DNA of 64,000 nucleotides from Chitinophaga sp. YR627 (GTDB lineage: Bacteria > Bacteroidota > Bacteroidia > Chitinophagales > Chitinophagaceae), in NCBI RefSeq assembly GCF_900114995.1, contig NZ_FOUX01000002.1, positions 434,001 through 498,000 of the forward strand. Reading direction: 5' to 3'. The stretch's first letter is position 1, and the number at the start of each line of letters is the position of its first letter. Both the position numbers and the translations under genes were made by a program. Under the pieces are notes generated by a model, which had not been told where the DNA came from, ran no database searches, and saw nothing but the letters and a program-made list of their open reading frames with translations. This document shows positions 18,001-27,813 of the stretch, piece by piece.

Positions 18001-19131
18001 CTAGTTCGCCCTGTACAGATCCAGGTACTTATTCACCAGGCTCTTTCTGTCAAAATCTTTCTTCATCATTTGCGGTGCACGCATTGATAATTCAGGCAAA
18101 CGCTCTCTTTCGGCGTAAGCCTTCTCCAATGTTTCCTTAATGTTGACCGGATCTATTGTAGAGATCCATCCGAGATCATTATTGGAAATATATGTGCTGA
18201 GTCCAACCATGTTACTGATCAGTACCGGTGTACCTACGGCCAGTGACTCTATCACGATGTTGGCAAAGTTTTCATTGTAGGAAGTCAGGACCATCACGTC
18301 ATTTTCACGCAGCAGTTTAAACTTTGCCTCACCATATACAGGACCTAACCAGTTCACATGCTGATCAATACCATGTTCGCGTGTAGCTGCTTTCAACTGC
18401 TCCAGGTATTCCTCCTTGTAAGGACCTGCAATGTTCAGTTCATATGGAAAATCAACCATGCTCAGTCCTTTGAAAAGCAGCTCCAGTCCTTTCTTCGGAT
18501 CGATACGGCTCATGAAAAGGAACTTGATCTTTTCTCCTGCAGGTGCTTTGGGTACTGTCGGCGTTTCCGGAACAGATACAAAATTGAAGATCTCTTCTAC
18601 CTGTGAAGAAGGATACAATTCTTTGATCTCATGTAATTCCGCAGTAGATGTCGCATGAAATTTCACTTTAGGCAACAGTCTGTTACCAATCACTGTCTGT
18701 ATGACCTTCTTCTGGAAAGGGTGATTCGTTTCCAGGATATACTGACAGAGCATACCTCTTGGTGAAAACACAGGTCTCACTCTTCTGATATAACATACCA
18801 GTACGGTGAAGATGGCCACAAGATTCCACCAGGAATGAATATGCACAGCGTCATATTGCTTAATATTCTTATAGAGGTATTTAACAAGATCAGGTGAGAA
18901 GTTTGTATTGTCTTTCGTGACACGTTTGAAGTACAGTGTACTTACACCATCAATGTTTTGTGCCACACCGGGAGGCACATCCAGTTCCACCTCTCCGTTT
19001 GCGGTTGTCGTCAGTACAGTCACTTTATGTCCGTCTGCCACCAGCTGTTCACACAGGGCAGAACTGGAATAAATGGGACCTCCATAGATATATGCCGGTT
19101 TATACGAAGGGATGATATGAAGAATATTCAT
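18001..19131 (-). CDS. Glycosyltransferase, GT4 family
   Basis: A 376-residue, GT-B-fold glycosyltransferase of the exopolysaccharide operon. The N-terminus IIPSYKPAYIYGGPIYSSSAL is the glycine-rich acceptor loop seen in many GT4 enzymes; the donor half carries FLFMSRIDPKKGLELLFKGL and the E-x7-E motif in SYNENFANIVIESLAVGTP. No signal peptide or membrane helix, so it works at the cytoplasmic face on lipid-linked sugars. The linkage made is unknown. Confidence 0.86.
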   Translation of the reverse strand: MNILHIIPSYKPAYIYGGPIYSSSALCEQLVADGHKVTVLTTTANGEVELDVPPGVAQNIDGVSTLYFKRVTKDNTNFSPDLVKYLYKNIKQYDAVHIHSWWNLVAIFTVLVCYIRRVRPVFSPRGMLCQYILETNHPFQKKVIQTVIGNRLLPKVKFHATSTAELHEIKELYPSSQVEEIFNFVSVPETPTVPKAPAGEKIKFLFMSRIDPKKGLELLFKGLSMVDFPYELNIAGPYKEEYLEQLKAATREHGIDQHVNWLGPVYGEAKFKLLRENDVMVLTSYNENFANIVIESLAVGTPVLISNMVGLSTYISNNDLGWISTIDPVNIKETLEKAYAERERLPELSMRAPQMMKKDFDRKSLVNKYLDLYRAN

Positions 19132-19171
19132 CGGTGCTTTCTTTTCTATTAATTAGGTGATTGTTATTTTG

Positions 19172-20359
19172 TTATTGCGGCAATGCTACAGATCTGTTAC
19201 GTTCCTGTACGCCCGCTTTGCTATTATCAGTTGGGATGCCCAGCATAGACTCGTATGCATCCATCATGATCTCAGGCGTAAAATGTGTCACGTTACGCTT
19301 TCCGTCTTCCAGCAGTTTTGCCCTTACAGCCGGATCTGATAATTGCGCCAGTGCACTGGCAAATGCTTCCGGCTTCAATGGATCGGCATGTAATGCAGCT
19401 CCTCCGCTCACTTCCGGCATCGGTGCTGTACTGCTGGCGATAACAGGCGTACCACACGCCTGCGCTTCGATCACCGGCCAGCCAAATCCTTCTGATAAAG
19501 AAGGGAACACAAAAGCATAGGAAGAACTGTATAACGCCTTCAATACTTTATGTGGTGGTTTGGTCACGCCGATCACCCTGTCTTTTACACCCTGTTGTGC
19601 TGCATGTGCATATAGAGCTGGTTCTATCTCAAATCCGGCATATACGATCTTACCGGTATATTTATCACCGGCCGCATGCACCATATCGATCAGCATCTTA
19701 CGGTTCTTACGGAGTTGACGGGAGCCTACATGCAGGATGTAAGGTTCGTCTATATTGACACCAACGCTTTTCAGCAGTTCTCTGCTTTCTTCTTTGCTGA
19801 CAGGACTGAAATCATCATTGAATCCATTGTGTATCACACGCCAGTCAGCAGGTTGTTTCCCTTTATGCTGTGCGAGATCGGTCAGCTGTCCCAGTGTAAA
19901 CTGAGACACACAGGCGATCTTTTTAGCGGTCAGCAGATTGGAAAGTATCCAGCGCTGCATGTATCTACCAAAACCGGAAGCAGGCGCATAAGCATCTGCA
20001 TATCCCAGTCCGCCTCTGATCGCCAGCACATCATGGCAGGTAATGCTCGTCCTTTCGGCAGGAAGATGTCTTACATAAAAGGAATTGGAATGATCACATA
20101 CATGATACAGTGTATCTGCTCCGGCAAACAATCGCTTTATACGCAATACCAGGGCATATAACAACCACTTATCCAGATACCCGAACCATTTGGCAATTCC
20201 TCCGGTTGTTGCTTTAAAAGGACGACCGAAGCAAACAGACGGACGCCAGATCTCCACAGCATGACCGGCGTTCTTAAAGCCGGCTTCCATCATTCTGGCA
20301 AACCGCTCCATACTCTCCTGTTTATCCTTCGGATAATTCCCTACTAAAACAATGCGCAT
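19172..20359 (-). CDS. Glycosyltransferase, GT4 family
   Basis: A 395-residue GT4 glycosyltransferase. Visible features are VGNYPKDKQESMERFARMM at the start, the donor-domain opening YILHVGSRQLRKNRK and the E-x7-E motif in FPSLSEGFGWPVIEAQACGTPV followed by PEVSGGAAL. The E-x7-E stretch with GWPV is typical of mannosyltransferase-like GT4 enzymes, which would suit the GDP-mannose genes in this operon (inference). It is 26 bp after the acyltransferase gene. Confidence 0.87.
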   Translation of the reverse strand: MRIVLVGNYPKDKQESMERFARMMEAGFKNAGHAVEIWRPSVCFGRPFKATTGGIAKWFGYLDKWLLYALVLRIKRLFAGADTLYHVCDHSNSFYVRHLPAERTSITCHDVLAIRGGLGYADAYAPASGFGRYMQRWILSNLLTAKKIACVSQFTLGQLTDLAQHKGKQPADWRVIHNGFNDDFSPVSKEESRELLKSVGVNIDEPYILHVGSRQLRKNRKMLIDMVHAAGDKYTGKIVYAGFEIEPALYAHAAQQGVKDRVIGVTKPPHKVLKALYSSSYAFVFPSLSEGFGWPVIEAQACGTPVIASSTAPMPEVSGGAALHADPLKPEAFASALAQLSDPAVRAKLLEDGKRNVTHFTPEIMMDAYESMLGIPTDNSKAGVQERNRSVALPQ

Positions 20360-20385
20360 ACGTTCCGTTTAATTTTCCTTTTCTT

Positions 20386-21393
20386 TTATACCGTTGCCAG
20401 CTTTTCTTTACTGAATATCTTTTTGAAATCTGTCAGTGATCCCATGAAGACGGCTCTTCCAAAAGCCAGACTGTTCAACAGATAATAACCTGCCATTGAC
20501 AATACCACTGCTATGAAAAAACGCGTCGCAGGATCTGCAATACCAAACTGCTCCTTTGCGATGAACTGTATGGGCTGATGCAGGAACATCACGATCATCG
20601 AAGCAGTACCCAGTTCATTGAACACTTTACTGACTGTGGCGTTAGTGGCGATCACTTTTGATAACTCTATCAGGCATAGTACAACTACCAGACTGGAGAA
20701 TAGTGTAACAAAAGGAATACCATACACAGCCGCTTTCATTTCATATCTGTTTGCCGGATAGTAATAAGTGAATAGGATCACACCAGCCAGCAATACAAAC
20801 AATGCGATCTTATACCTGCTGATCTGCTCCTGTGCGCCTTTGTACAGGTAACCCAGATAGAATATCGGCAACGCTGCAAATACCACATCTGCATTCCATG
20901 GCAACCAGAAAGAAGGTAGAAATCTGCTCAGTGCATAGCTGACCAGCAGACTTACCAACATCAACAGATCAATGACTTTTTTACTCACTTTGTTCATCAG
21001 CACATTCATCACCTGCTGCACAAGAAAGAAACAGGTGATATACCAGAACACAGACACCCACTCTATCAGATAACGTCCACCCAGCACAGGTCTGATCACC
21101 GCCTTCACATACGTTTCACGACCCGCCATGATCTCTTTCAATTCATACGGCACATAGATCAGGAAAAGAAATGCGACATAAGGCACCAGCAGGTGAAACG
21201 ATTTCTTTGCCAGGTATTCTTTCTGATCGGCAGCAGGTTTAAATAAGAACCCTCCGATAAAAAAGAACAGCGGCATGTGAAAAAGAAAGATGTACCTGGA
21301 CACAGCTTCCGGAAAGATATGTCCGGCCACTACTGTCAGAATACCAATACCCTTCAGGGTATCGATCCATGCGATTCTTGATTGGGTGCTCAT
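20386..21393 (-). CDS. Membrane acyltransferase 3 family protein
   Basis: A 335-residue integral membrane protein with about ten helices, related to the acyltransferase-3 / NodX / OafA group that acetylates or succinylates surface sugars. The N-terminal signature RIAWIDTLKGIGILTVVAGH contains the His expected at the active site, and FLFHMPLFFFIGGFLF is the second family motif. There is no extra SGNH domain. It probably decorates the exopolysaccharide, in addition to the soluble WcaF enzyme. The 277 bp before it (21394-21670) is one of two wide gaps in the operon; I see no promoter or gene there. Confidence 0.85.
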   Translation of the reverse strand: MSTQSRIAWIDTLKGIGILTVVAGHIFPEAVSRYIFLFHMPLFFFIGGFLFKPAADQKEYLAKKSFHLLVPYVAFLFLIYVPYELKEIMAGRETYVKAVIRPVLGGRYLIEWVSVFWYITCFFLVQQVMNVLMNKVSKKVIDLLMLVSLLVSYALSRFLPSFWLPWNADVVFAALPIFYLGYLYKGAQEQISRYKIALFVLLAGVILFTYYYPANRYEMKAAVYGIPFVTLFSSLVVVLCLIELSKVIATNATVSKVFNELGTASMIVMFLHQPIQFIAKEQFGIADPATRFFIAVVLSMAGYYLLNSLAFGRAVFMGSLTDFKKIFSKEKLATV

Positions 21394-21670
21394 TACGGTC
21401 TTTGTTAAAGCAGCATAGTAAAGGCCAAACCGGCCAACTACACTTTATATGGTCTATTGATGAAAACCTGATACACTATTGTGATTGTCAACAATCGGCT
21501 TAGCTATACAGGTATTGAAGGAGAGATTTTTGTCTGCCTCATATCAACACAAGAAAGGACAGACAGATAAGGTCCCTCGAACAATAAGTATGGTTATAAT
21601 AATCTCTGATTACGCTATTCAGTGGTGTAACAGCTACTGTTACAGCTACACATTAAGTTCACAGGTCTTC

Positions 21671-23113
21671 TTAGTTATGATAGTAAATAATTTTCTGTTC
21701 AGTTGGTTTATCTGCCGGTTCAATTACAGCGGCTTCCTCTTCTTCTTCTTCCGGATCCTCGCGCAGCGATGCCAGTAGCAATCCGCCGATAAATACACAG
21801 AAACCAAGCGCTGTTGGCTGTCCCCATTGTCCCTGAGCAACCAGCAGGAATGCGTCACTGAACAACATCCATGGCAACATATCTCCTGTGCGACGTAATT
21901 TGTCGAAGGTAAGCCAGCCCATATTGATAGCCATTCCCATACGGAGGAATACAACACCCAGACCAAGAATAGGTCCCAGTTCCCCGATAGTTCTGCCCCA
22001 CTCCCCTTCTGCGATCAGAAAGGTAACGCCTCCTGTCAGCAGCATGGAACCCACATTCGTTCCCATACCGATACCATATCCCCATAAGGGTAATGCCGAA
22101 GTGGTGTTGAATGCACCCACCAGTCCACCGAGAAAACGATCTATAAATACGCCTTCCATACCTCCTTCACTTTCATTCGCATTATCAAAGCGTGCCATAA
22201 ATACTTCAATGGCCCCTCCCACGATCGACGTCTGACTAAGTATCAGGATCAGTACAACAAGGCCGAACAATGCACCAAATAACTTGCCCGCGTACTTAGG
22301 ATTACTCGATCCCGCAAACATGCAGAACATCACGGCGATAACTGTCTGGAATAACAAGGCACGGCTGATAGACAATGGTATTGACATTAACAGGGCAACC
22401 GTACCGCCAATCAATATCCAGCGTTTGATACCGTCCGGATTCAGCCAGAAATACAACAGGTAGGGTCCCAGTAAACTAAAGAACAAGGTTGTACCATTCG
22501 TGAAAGAGAAGGTACCTGGCGGACGAAAATATCCCATTGCACCACTGAAACCCGCACCACCTTCATCACCACCGACACCTCTGTTTACCCAGGCACTCTG
22601 CGGACTATAAAACTGCAACGCGATCAGGACCAGCATCGGTATCGATAGGGCCACCATAAACTTCCCGATCTGTATGACGTCTTTTCGTGTAAATAACCCC
22701 TGAATAACGAATATCATGGGGAAGTGGATCAGTAAGATACGCGCGCCAAATATCGCCACAAAGGGATTCCCGTGTCCGACCGTCACCGCGAATATCAATC
22801 CGAGCACTCCAATGAGCGTCATCAGTGGCAGGGCATAAGAAGGAATAAACAACTTACGCTGCCAGCACATCACGATCAGCCATAAAGCGATCGGATCACG
22901 CACAACCAGCAAAGGTGTCGCCAGCGGTGTCAGGAACCATTTACGCAACGCCCCCTCAAACAACAGCAGCAGCAGATATGCCCATACGCCCTGCTTGAGT
23001 CGCAGCATGAACTTCTGATTGTTCATCGCTGTGATCTCCTGAAAGCGCCGGGACGCCAGGTCGGCCATACGATCCGCCGTCATATTATTGGGATACTGAT
23101 TATTCATTTTCAC
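21671..23113 (-). CDS. Wzy-like O-antigen/exopolysaccharide polymerase
   Basis: A 480-residue membrane protein with about ten to twelve hydrophobic helices and a large polar loop (near residues 170-200, rich in Gly, and 290-330), the layout of Wzy polymerases that join repeat units on the periplasmic face. The N-terminal ~45 residues are polar, and the C-terminus has an acidic stretch of consecutive Glu (EDPEEEEEE). No other gene in the cluster could do this step, which supports the call. Sequence conservation in the family is poor, so the assignment rests on topology and context. An O-antigen ligase is the alternative. Confidence 0.78.
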   Translation of the reverse strand: MKMNNQYPNNMTADRMADLASRRFQEITAMNNQKFMLRLKQGVWAYLLLLLFEGALRKWFLTPLATPLLVVRDPIALWLIVMCWQRKLFIPSYALPLMTLIGVLGLIFAVTVGHGNPFVAIFGARILLIHFPMIFVIQGLFTRKDVIQIGKFMVALSIPMLVLIALQFYSPQSAWVNRGVGGDEGGAGFSGAMGYFRPPGTFSFTNGTTLFFSLLGPYLLYFWLNPDGIKRWILIGGTVALLMSIPLSISRALLFQTVIAVMFCMFAGSSNPKYAGKLFGALFGLVVLILILSQTSIVGGAIEVFMARFDNANESEGGMEGVFIDRFLGGLVGAFNTTSALPLWGYGIGMGTNVGSMLLTGGVTFLIAEGEWGRTIGELGPILGLGVVFLRMGMAINMGWLTFDKLRRTGDMLPWMLFSDAFLLVAQGQWGQPTALGFCVFIGGLLLASLREDPEEEEEEAAVIEPADKPTEQKIIYYHN

Positions 23114-23134
23114 ACTTATGCAAACGTCATGTAA

Positions 23135-24364
23135 TTAAACTTTTGAGATAGCAGCGGCAAGCTCCTGCCCGTACACTGCCCATGGTCTGCTGCGGGCCTT
23201 TTCCATCGCTGCCAGTCCCGCTTCGGGTACACTGTCAGGATTGTTCAGCAAAGCAGCGATCGCATTATATAAAGCGTCCGTCGAACCGGCAGCTGTCAGC
23301 CATCCGTTCTTTCCATCCGTGATCAGGTCCGGTCCCGCAGTACGGTCAGTCGTGATCACCGGTGTGCCCTGTGACATCGCTTCTGTGATCACCAGTCCGA
23401 ATCCTTCAAACAGCGAAGGGAAGATGAATACATCCTGCGTTCTCATCAGCCTGAGGATCTCTGTATGCGCCAGACTCGGAATGTAGGTATGTTTCGCCAG
23501 TTCCTTATCCAGTGCCGGACAGTTATCCGACATCTTCTTTCCCACGATTGTCAGCTCTACCGCATTACCCAGTTTATCTGCAGCGGCAAAAAGATCGGCG
23601 ATACCTTTCCTTTGTGACAGCCCACCTACAAATAATATTCTCAGTGGCCGGCCGGATATTTTATCATAGTCCCTTGTCGCAGACACAGCAGGGAAACCAT
23701 AAGGTATCACATCTATCTGTGCAAGCTGTCCGGGGTAATCTTTCAGTGTTTTGGCAGTAAAACTGCTGGCTACAAAGATCCTGTCGGCCAGTTGTAGCTC
23801 TTCATCTTTTCTGTCCAGTTTCTTTTGAGAAGCGCTCAGACTCGAGATGGTATTCTTCCATTCCGGCCAGCGTTCCAGTTCCTGTGACAGCAGACGTTGA
23901 GAAGCGCGCCAGTAACCTATCGGCAGATCATACAGGCGTTTCAGTCCCAGGCGGTCTGCTGCTCTGAATGAAAGCATAGCACCGTCTTCATATGCATACA
24001 CCGCATTGGCTTTACGGCCTACACTTTTCAGACGGGCAGCCACTCTTCTGTCCATGGCATGATACACTGCATCTACAGAGAACATGCCTTTCTCCTGCCT
24101 TGTAAGGCTTTTAAAGCCCGCTTTTGTCGCCGCAAGGCGTCCCAGTTCATGCCAGGGATGTAAGCGGGTATAAGCTTCCAGACGTGGTTCATAACCGCGA
24201 CGCTTAATTTCTGACAGTGGTCCGAAACCGGCGAGGCGTCCGAACGCAGATCCCGGGAAGCTGGCAATGGCCGTATGAAACTCAGACAGTATGCCTGCAT
24301 CTGCGAGACCAGCTACTGCTGCTCTCAGATTGGCATTACCGGTGGGATGTGATATAATGACCAT
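23135..24364 (-). CDS. Glycosyltransferase, GT4 family
   Basis: A 409-residue GT4 glycosyltransferase. The start VIISHPTGNANLRAAVAGL is a GT4 acceptor-side motif; the donor side holds ILFVGGLSQRKGIADLF and the E-x7-E in FPSLFEGFGLVITEAMSQGTPV. A charged helical insertion (near 150-185) with RASQRLLSQELERWPEW recalls a group of capsule GT4 enzymes. The next upstream gene ends 2 bp before its ATG, so they are coupled. Specificity unknown. Confidence 0.86.
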   Translation of the reverse strand: MVIISHPTGNANLRAAVAGLADAGILSEFHTAIASFPGSAFGRLAGFGPLSEIKRRGYEPRLEAYTRLHPWHELGRLAATKAGFKSLTRQEKGMFSVDAVYHAMDRRVAARLKSVGRKANAVYAYEDGAMLSFRAADRLGLKRLYDLPIGYWRASQRLLSQELERWPEWKNTISSLSASQKKLDRKDEELQLADRIFVASSFTAKTLKDYPGQLAQIDVIPYGFPAVSATRDYDKISGRPLRILFVGGLSQRKGIADLFAAADKLGNAVELTIVGKKMSDNCPALDKELAKHTYIPSLAHTEILRLMRTQDVFIFPSLFEGFGLVITEAMSQGTPVITTDRTAGPDLITDGKNGWLTAAGSTDALYNAIAALLNNPDSVPEAGLAAMEKARSRPWAVYGQELAAAISKV

Positions 24365-24366
24365 TG

Positions 24367-25464
24367 TTAGTTTTGCTTTTGAAGTCCAAGTACATTACTC
24401 CAGGCGGTGCGTAATGCCACGGCAGAGAATCTGTTTGCATACAGGTCCTTCTGCGTTGTCTTTGTCACCACTCCGCTCCTGATATCTTTTGCAAATGCCA
24501 TTACCGCACTTTTCGCTGCTTCATAATCAGATGCGGCTGATATCACTCTTGTCGACAAAGGATCACAGGCAATGTCAGGAATACCACCTCTGTCTGTCGC
24601 CAGCCAGGGCAATCCTGCACTCATTGCTTCCAGCAGACTGATAGGCAGTCCCTCCGGATGCACAGACAGCAGCAGATAGGCATCCAGTTGCGCAATAGCG
24701 CCCTTTAAACCCGCTTCGCCTGCGAATGTGCCGTGATAATGTACATTGGGATATTGATCGAAATAAGGAGCCGGATAGTTCTTTCCTTCTCCCCACAGAT
24801 GAAATTCCACTTCATTTTTCAGGTCTGCGTCTTCACTCATCCTGCAGATCAGGTCAATGCCTTTCTCCGCGATCAGACGGCCATAATAACCAAAACGCAG
24901 CTTGCCTGAATTATTTTCGGTAAAAGAGACTTCCACATTTCTGGAGAAACAGGGAATCGTATCTACCGGACGTTGCAACACGCTTTGCATATCGCCTGCA
25001 TTTCTGTGTGAACAGGCAATAATGGTATTGGCAGTATGCAATGTCTTTTTGTATTTCTCGCCCCAGGTGGCCTGATCTTTCGCATCACCGGAAGTATGGT
25101 GATGGTGTACCCAGGTAGCATAACCCGGCAGCATACGGGACAGCATCCAGATACTCTCCCCCTGACCGTTGGTATAAACCGCATCGTATTTACGGGAGCT
25201 GCGCAGTTTCAGACCTGTCTGCAACATCCACAGTAAACGTTTGTAGGAACGGCCATGTCTTCCGAAGTGTACCTTACGGCAGATACTTCTGTAGACCTGT
25301 TCTGTTTCGCCGGTAGTAGCTGCATTCAGCACCACCAGGTCTATTTCCGTACCGTTAGCAGCCATCTGCCGGCAGAATTCCAGCAGATGGCTTTCTATAC
25401 CACCAGTTTCCATTAACTGGGTAGAATAAACCAGTATACGTTGTTTATCAGAAACCTGCGCCAT
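24367..25464 (-). CDS. Glycosyltransferase, GT4 family
   Basis: A 365-residue GT4 glycosyltransferase. I chose the ATG at 25464 (MAQVSDKQRILVYSTQ); the reading continues to 25515 but the extra residues lie within the preceding gene and are not GT-like. With this start it overlaps the pyruvyl transferase by 17 bp, a sign of coupled translation. Features: GGIESHLLEFCRQMA near the N-terminus, FGYYGRLIAEKGIDLI and the E-x7-E position SVHPEGLPISLLEAMSAGLPWL. Part of the exopolysaccharide assembly line. Confidence 0.85.
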   Translation of the reverse strand: MAQVSDKQRILVYSTQLMETGGIESHLLEFCRQMAANGTEIDLVVLNAATTGETEQVYRSICRKVHFGRHGRSYKRLLWMLQTGLKLRSSRKYDAVYTNGQGESIWMLSRMLPGYATWVHHHHTSGDAKDQATWGEKYKKTLHTANTIIACSHRNAGDMQSVLQRPVDTIPCFSRNVEVSFTENNSGKLRFGYYGRLIAEKGIDLICRMSEDADLKNEVEFHLWGEGKNYPAPYFDQYPNVHYHGTFAGEAGLKGAIAQLDAYLLLSVHPEGLPISLLEAMSAGLPWLATDRGGIPDIACDPLSTRVISAASDYEAAKSAVMAFAKDIRSGVVTKTTQKDLYANRFSAVALRTAWSNVLGLQKQN

Positions 25465-26464
25465 ACACTCTCTGGATCTTTTCTTTTGCAAATCCTGTGC
25501 GGTAAGACAGTACAACGCTCATGCGGTACAGCTTAGACAACAGGTTAGCTTTCATTCTGATCAGACGGTAACGCATTTTACCTGATACCTGTACAGCATT
25601 GGCGCCTTCTTTTACAGAATCAGCTACCAGCTCCAACAGGAACGCTTTTCTCTTTGCCAGCGCTTCTTTGTTGACAGGAGAATCGTTGAGACCTGCATCC
25701 CCTTTATCGAGGATATCCTTGTAGGAAATAATATCGATAAATTCTGCTACCGTTGCGAGACGCGGGTCAGCAGGATTTGGATGGATCAGTTTCACATTTG
25801 CACCCATACCCAGACAAGGCAGTGCACAGTGGATCTTGGTGGTCAGGATCAGGGATGCATTGCAGTAACGGGCCAGCAGACTGTTCATGTGCTCCTCGGA
25901 TACTTTCGCATATGATTCGATAGAACCACTTGTATCTGGCGGATCGTGAGATACTCTCACCATCTTCTTACCCAGTACTTTTTCCAGTTTGGCAACCACT
26001 GCATCCGGTACCGGATGGTCTACGTTATCAACCAGGATGATCTCACCATCAGGATTTTTGTTGATAGGACCACGTGGTTTTGATGTAATGGTCAGACAGC
26101 TGGAGTAGTAAGCAGGAATACCCCAACCCAGCAGCAGACGTAAAGTTTTTGTATCACGGCAGCCGATGGGTGCGTGCTGTTTGAAATGCTCTCTTACATG
26201 TTCGCTTGACAGCAAAGCAGAGTTAGCGACATGCACAGCGGCATATAAAGGCGTAATATTATCTGGTGCGGGAAACTTCGCAAAAGAGTGCATGTACCAG
26301 CCATTAGCGACCAGCAGTCCGCTGTCTCTGCCTGCCAGGTCAGCCAGTGCTTCCCTGTCAGCTACCTTTGCGCCTTCAGGCAAGAGGTCTTTTGCGACCA
26401 TTCCCTGAAGTACATCTCCGATATTATTGCGGAGTAATCCTTCTACCTGATAGTAATATGTCAT
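25448..26464 (-). CDS. Polysaccharide pyruvyl transferase family protein
   Basis: A 338-residue protein of the family that adds a pyruvate ketal from phosphoenolpyruvate to a sugar of the repeat unit. The N-terminal NNIGDVLQGMVAKDLL, the central GCRDTKTLRLLLGWGIPAYYS and the late LLARYCNASLILTTKIHCALPCLGMG are the usual conserved blocks (GxRD; H-x-x-x-P). Colanic acid also carries pyruvate, so the activity fits. It overlaps the genes on both sides, by 17 bp and 4 bp, deep in the operon. Confidence 0.85.
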   Translation of the reverse strand: MTYYYQVEGLLRNNIGDVLQGMVAKDLLPEGAKVADREALADLAGRDSGLLVANGWYMHSFAKFPAPDNITPLYAAVHVANSALLSSEHVREHFKQHAPIGCRDTKTLRLLLGWGIPAYYSSCLTITSKPRGPINKNPDGEIILVDNVDHPVPDAVVAKLEKVLGKKMVRVSHDPPDTSGSIESYAKVSEEHMNSLLARYCNASLILTTKIHCALPCLGMGANVKLIHPNPADPRLATVAEFIDIISYKDILDKGDAGLNDSPVNKEALAKRKAFLLELVADSVKEGANAVQVSGKMRYRLIRMKANLLSKLYRMSVVLSYRTGFAKEKIQRVYGAGF

Positions 26465-27789
26465 ATAGATTCTTTGTTATTTTCAGTGGGTAATGAGTTG
26501 TTTGTTTTGCTGATCTTCAGGAAAGTGTATGAAACGTTCATCACTACCTGTATCAGCTGTATCATGATGTTCATGAAGAGTACACCGCGCAGGGACGATA
26601 CATCGATAAATGCGACGCCCAATGCGATCGATGCGATACTTACCGGAATGGAGATGAACGGGTTGATCGCCCAGCTCCTGCTTGTGAACAATGAAAAAGT
26701 AGATGCTGCGATAATACCGAGACAACTGATGGTGATCTTAAGTACTACCTCGTTCGTCAGATTCGAATAATTGGGTCCCAGTATTTTCAGGATCTGTGCA
26801 GAGAAGAGCCATGCCGTAAAAACAATGCAGGCACCCATTGCCAGTAATCCTCCCTGTATCTGCACAAAGCGACGCATCAGCAATGCTTTGTTATTAGGCA
26901 GTCTTGAAAACCTTGGTAAGATCACAGTGCCAAAAACGATCGTAATGAAACTCAGCGCCATTGACAACCTGTCCAGTGCCCCCAGCTGTGCCACCCCTTT
27001 GGTAGTACCAAAGATGGAGATCAGCCAGATCGTGATCTGTCCGGACAGACAGGTGTAGATACCCATCGGCAGCAGACGGCGTACCATCTTCATGATATTC
27101 TGCCTGATCTCCGGATCGGGTTTCTTATGCCAGTCCGCATACCCGGATGAGATCTTCCGGAGGTTCATATTTCCCCATATCTGTGGCAATCCTGCTGCGA
27201 GTACTGCTACAAAAGCAAAAGGGAAAATGAAGATGGTCAGTGCCAGCAATACCAGCCTGCCTAAGTTCATGTAGACCTGGTTCTTCTGCAAAGGCGCAAT
27301 GTCCTGTCTCAGCTTCGGCGCAATCTGCAGGATGGTACCTGACAACGCCATGAAGAAAGAAGGAATAAGCGAGAGAACGATCAGTACTGACATCAGCCAG
27401 CTGGCACCATGGTGCAGCATCAGATAGATGAGCACCGGTATCGACACCAGTAAACTGCCCACCGCAAACTTGCGGCGAAGGTCCATCCCTGTCGCAAGGA
27501 CAGTGCCTAACTGATCACGGTCCTGCCATACTTTTCCACCCTGAGACATCACACCGGTAGAGATCCCACCGTCGGCCAGTACTGTCATTGTACCCAGCAT
27601 GGTGTTAGCCAGCGTGTACAATGCGTACTCTTCAGGTTGCAGCATACGGATCACGAGGATACCGCTGAATAAACTGACCGCCTGTACAAAAACCTGGGCG
27701 AAACCAGTCACGCTGACCAGTTTTACCCATTGCAGTGTTTTGGTGTACTTAGGATTATTCGATAACTGATTAAATACTTTTACGCGCAT
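26461..27789 (-). CDS. Polysaccharide flippase, Wzx/MATE-like (MOP superfamily)
   Basis: A 442-residue membrane protein with about twelve helices, the fold of Wzx flippases that move the undecaprenyl-linked repeat to the periplasmic face. Typical MOP features: the paired start WVKLVSVTGFAQVFVQAVSLFSGILVIRML with the PEEYALYTLA loop (family pattern LgpeeyG.y). I chose the ATG at 27789 (MRVKVFNQ); the reading extends five codons to a TTG. It overlaps the pyruvyl transferase by 4 bp. With the Wzy-like gene and WcaJ this defines a Wzx/Wzy pathway. Confidence 0.86.
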   Translation of the reverse strand: MRVKVFNQLSNNPKYTKTLQWVKLVSVTGFAQVFVQAVSLFSGILVIRMLQPEEYALYTLANTMLGTMTVLADGGISTGVMSQGGKVWQDRDQLGTVLATGMDLRRKFAVGSLLVSIPVLIYLMLHHGASWLMSVLIVLSLIPSFFMALSGTILQIAPKLRQDIAPLQKNQVYMNLGRLVLLALTIFIFPFAFVAVLAAGLPQIWGNMNLRKISSGYADWHKKPDPEIRQNIMKMVRRLLPMGIYTCLSGQITIWLISIFGTTKGVAQLGALDRLSMALSFITIVFGTVILPRFSRLPNNKALLMRRFVQIQGGLLAMGACIVFTAWLFSAQILKILGPNYSNLTNEVVLKITISCLGIIAASTFSLFTSRSWAINPFISIPVSIASIALGVAFIDVSSLRGVLFMNIMIQLIQVVMNVSYTFLKISKTNNSLPTENNKESI

Positions 27790-27813
27790 AACAGATTCCG
27801 GCAAAGCAAGCTC

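Noticed and set aside
18001..25464. Gene duplication or mobile insertion among the GT4 genes
   Set aside because: The four GT4 proteins differ in sequence throughout, and no inverted repeats or transposase remnants border them.
24367..26464. Possible frameshift or fusion between the GT4 and pyruvyl transferase genes
   Set aside because: Both proteins have full length and motifs; the 17-bp overlap is ordinary for tightly packed operons.
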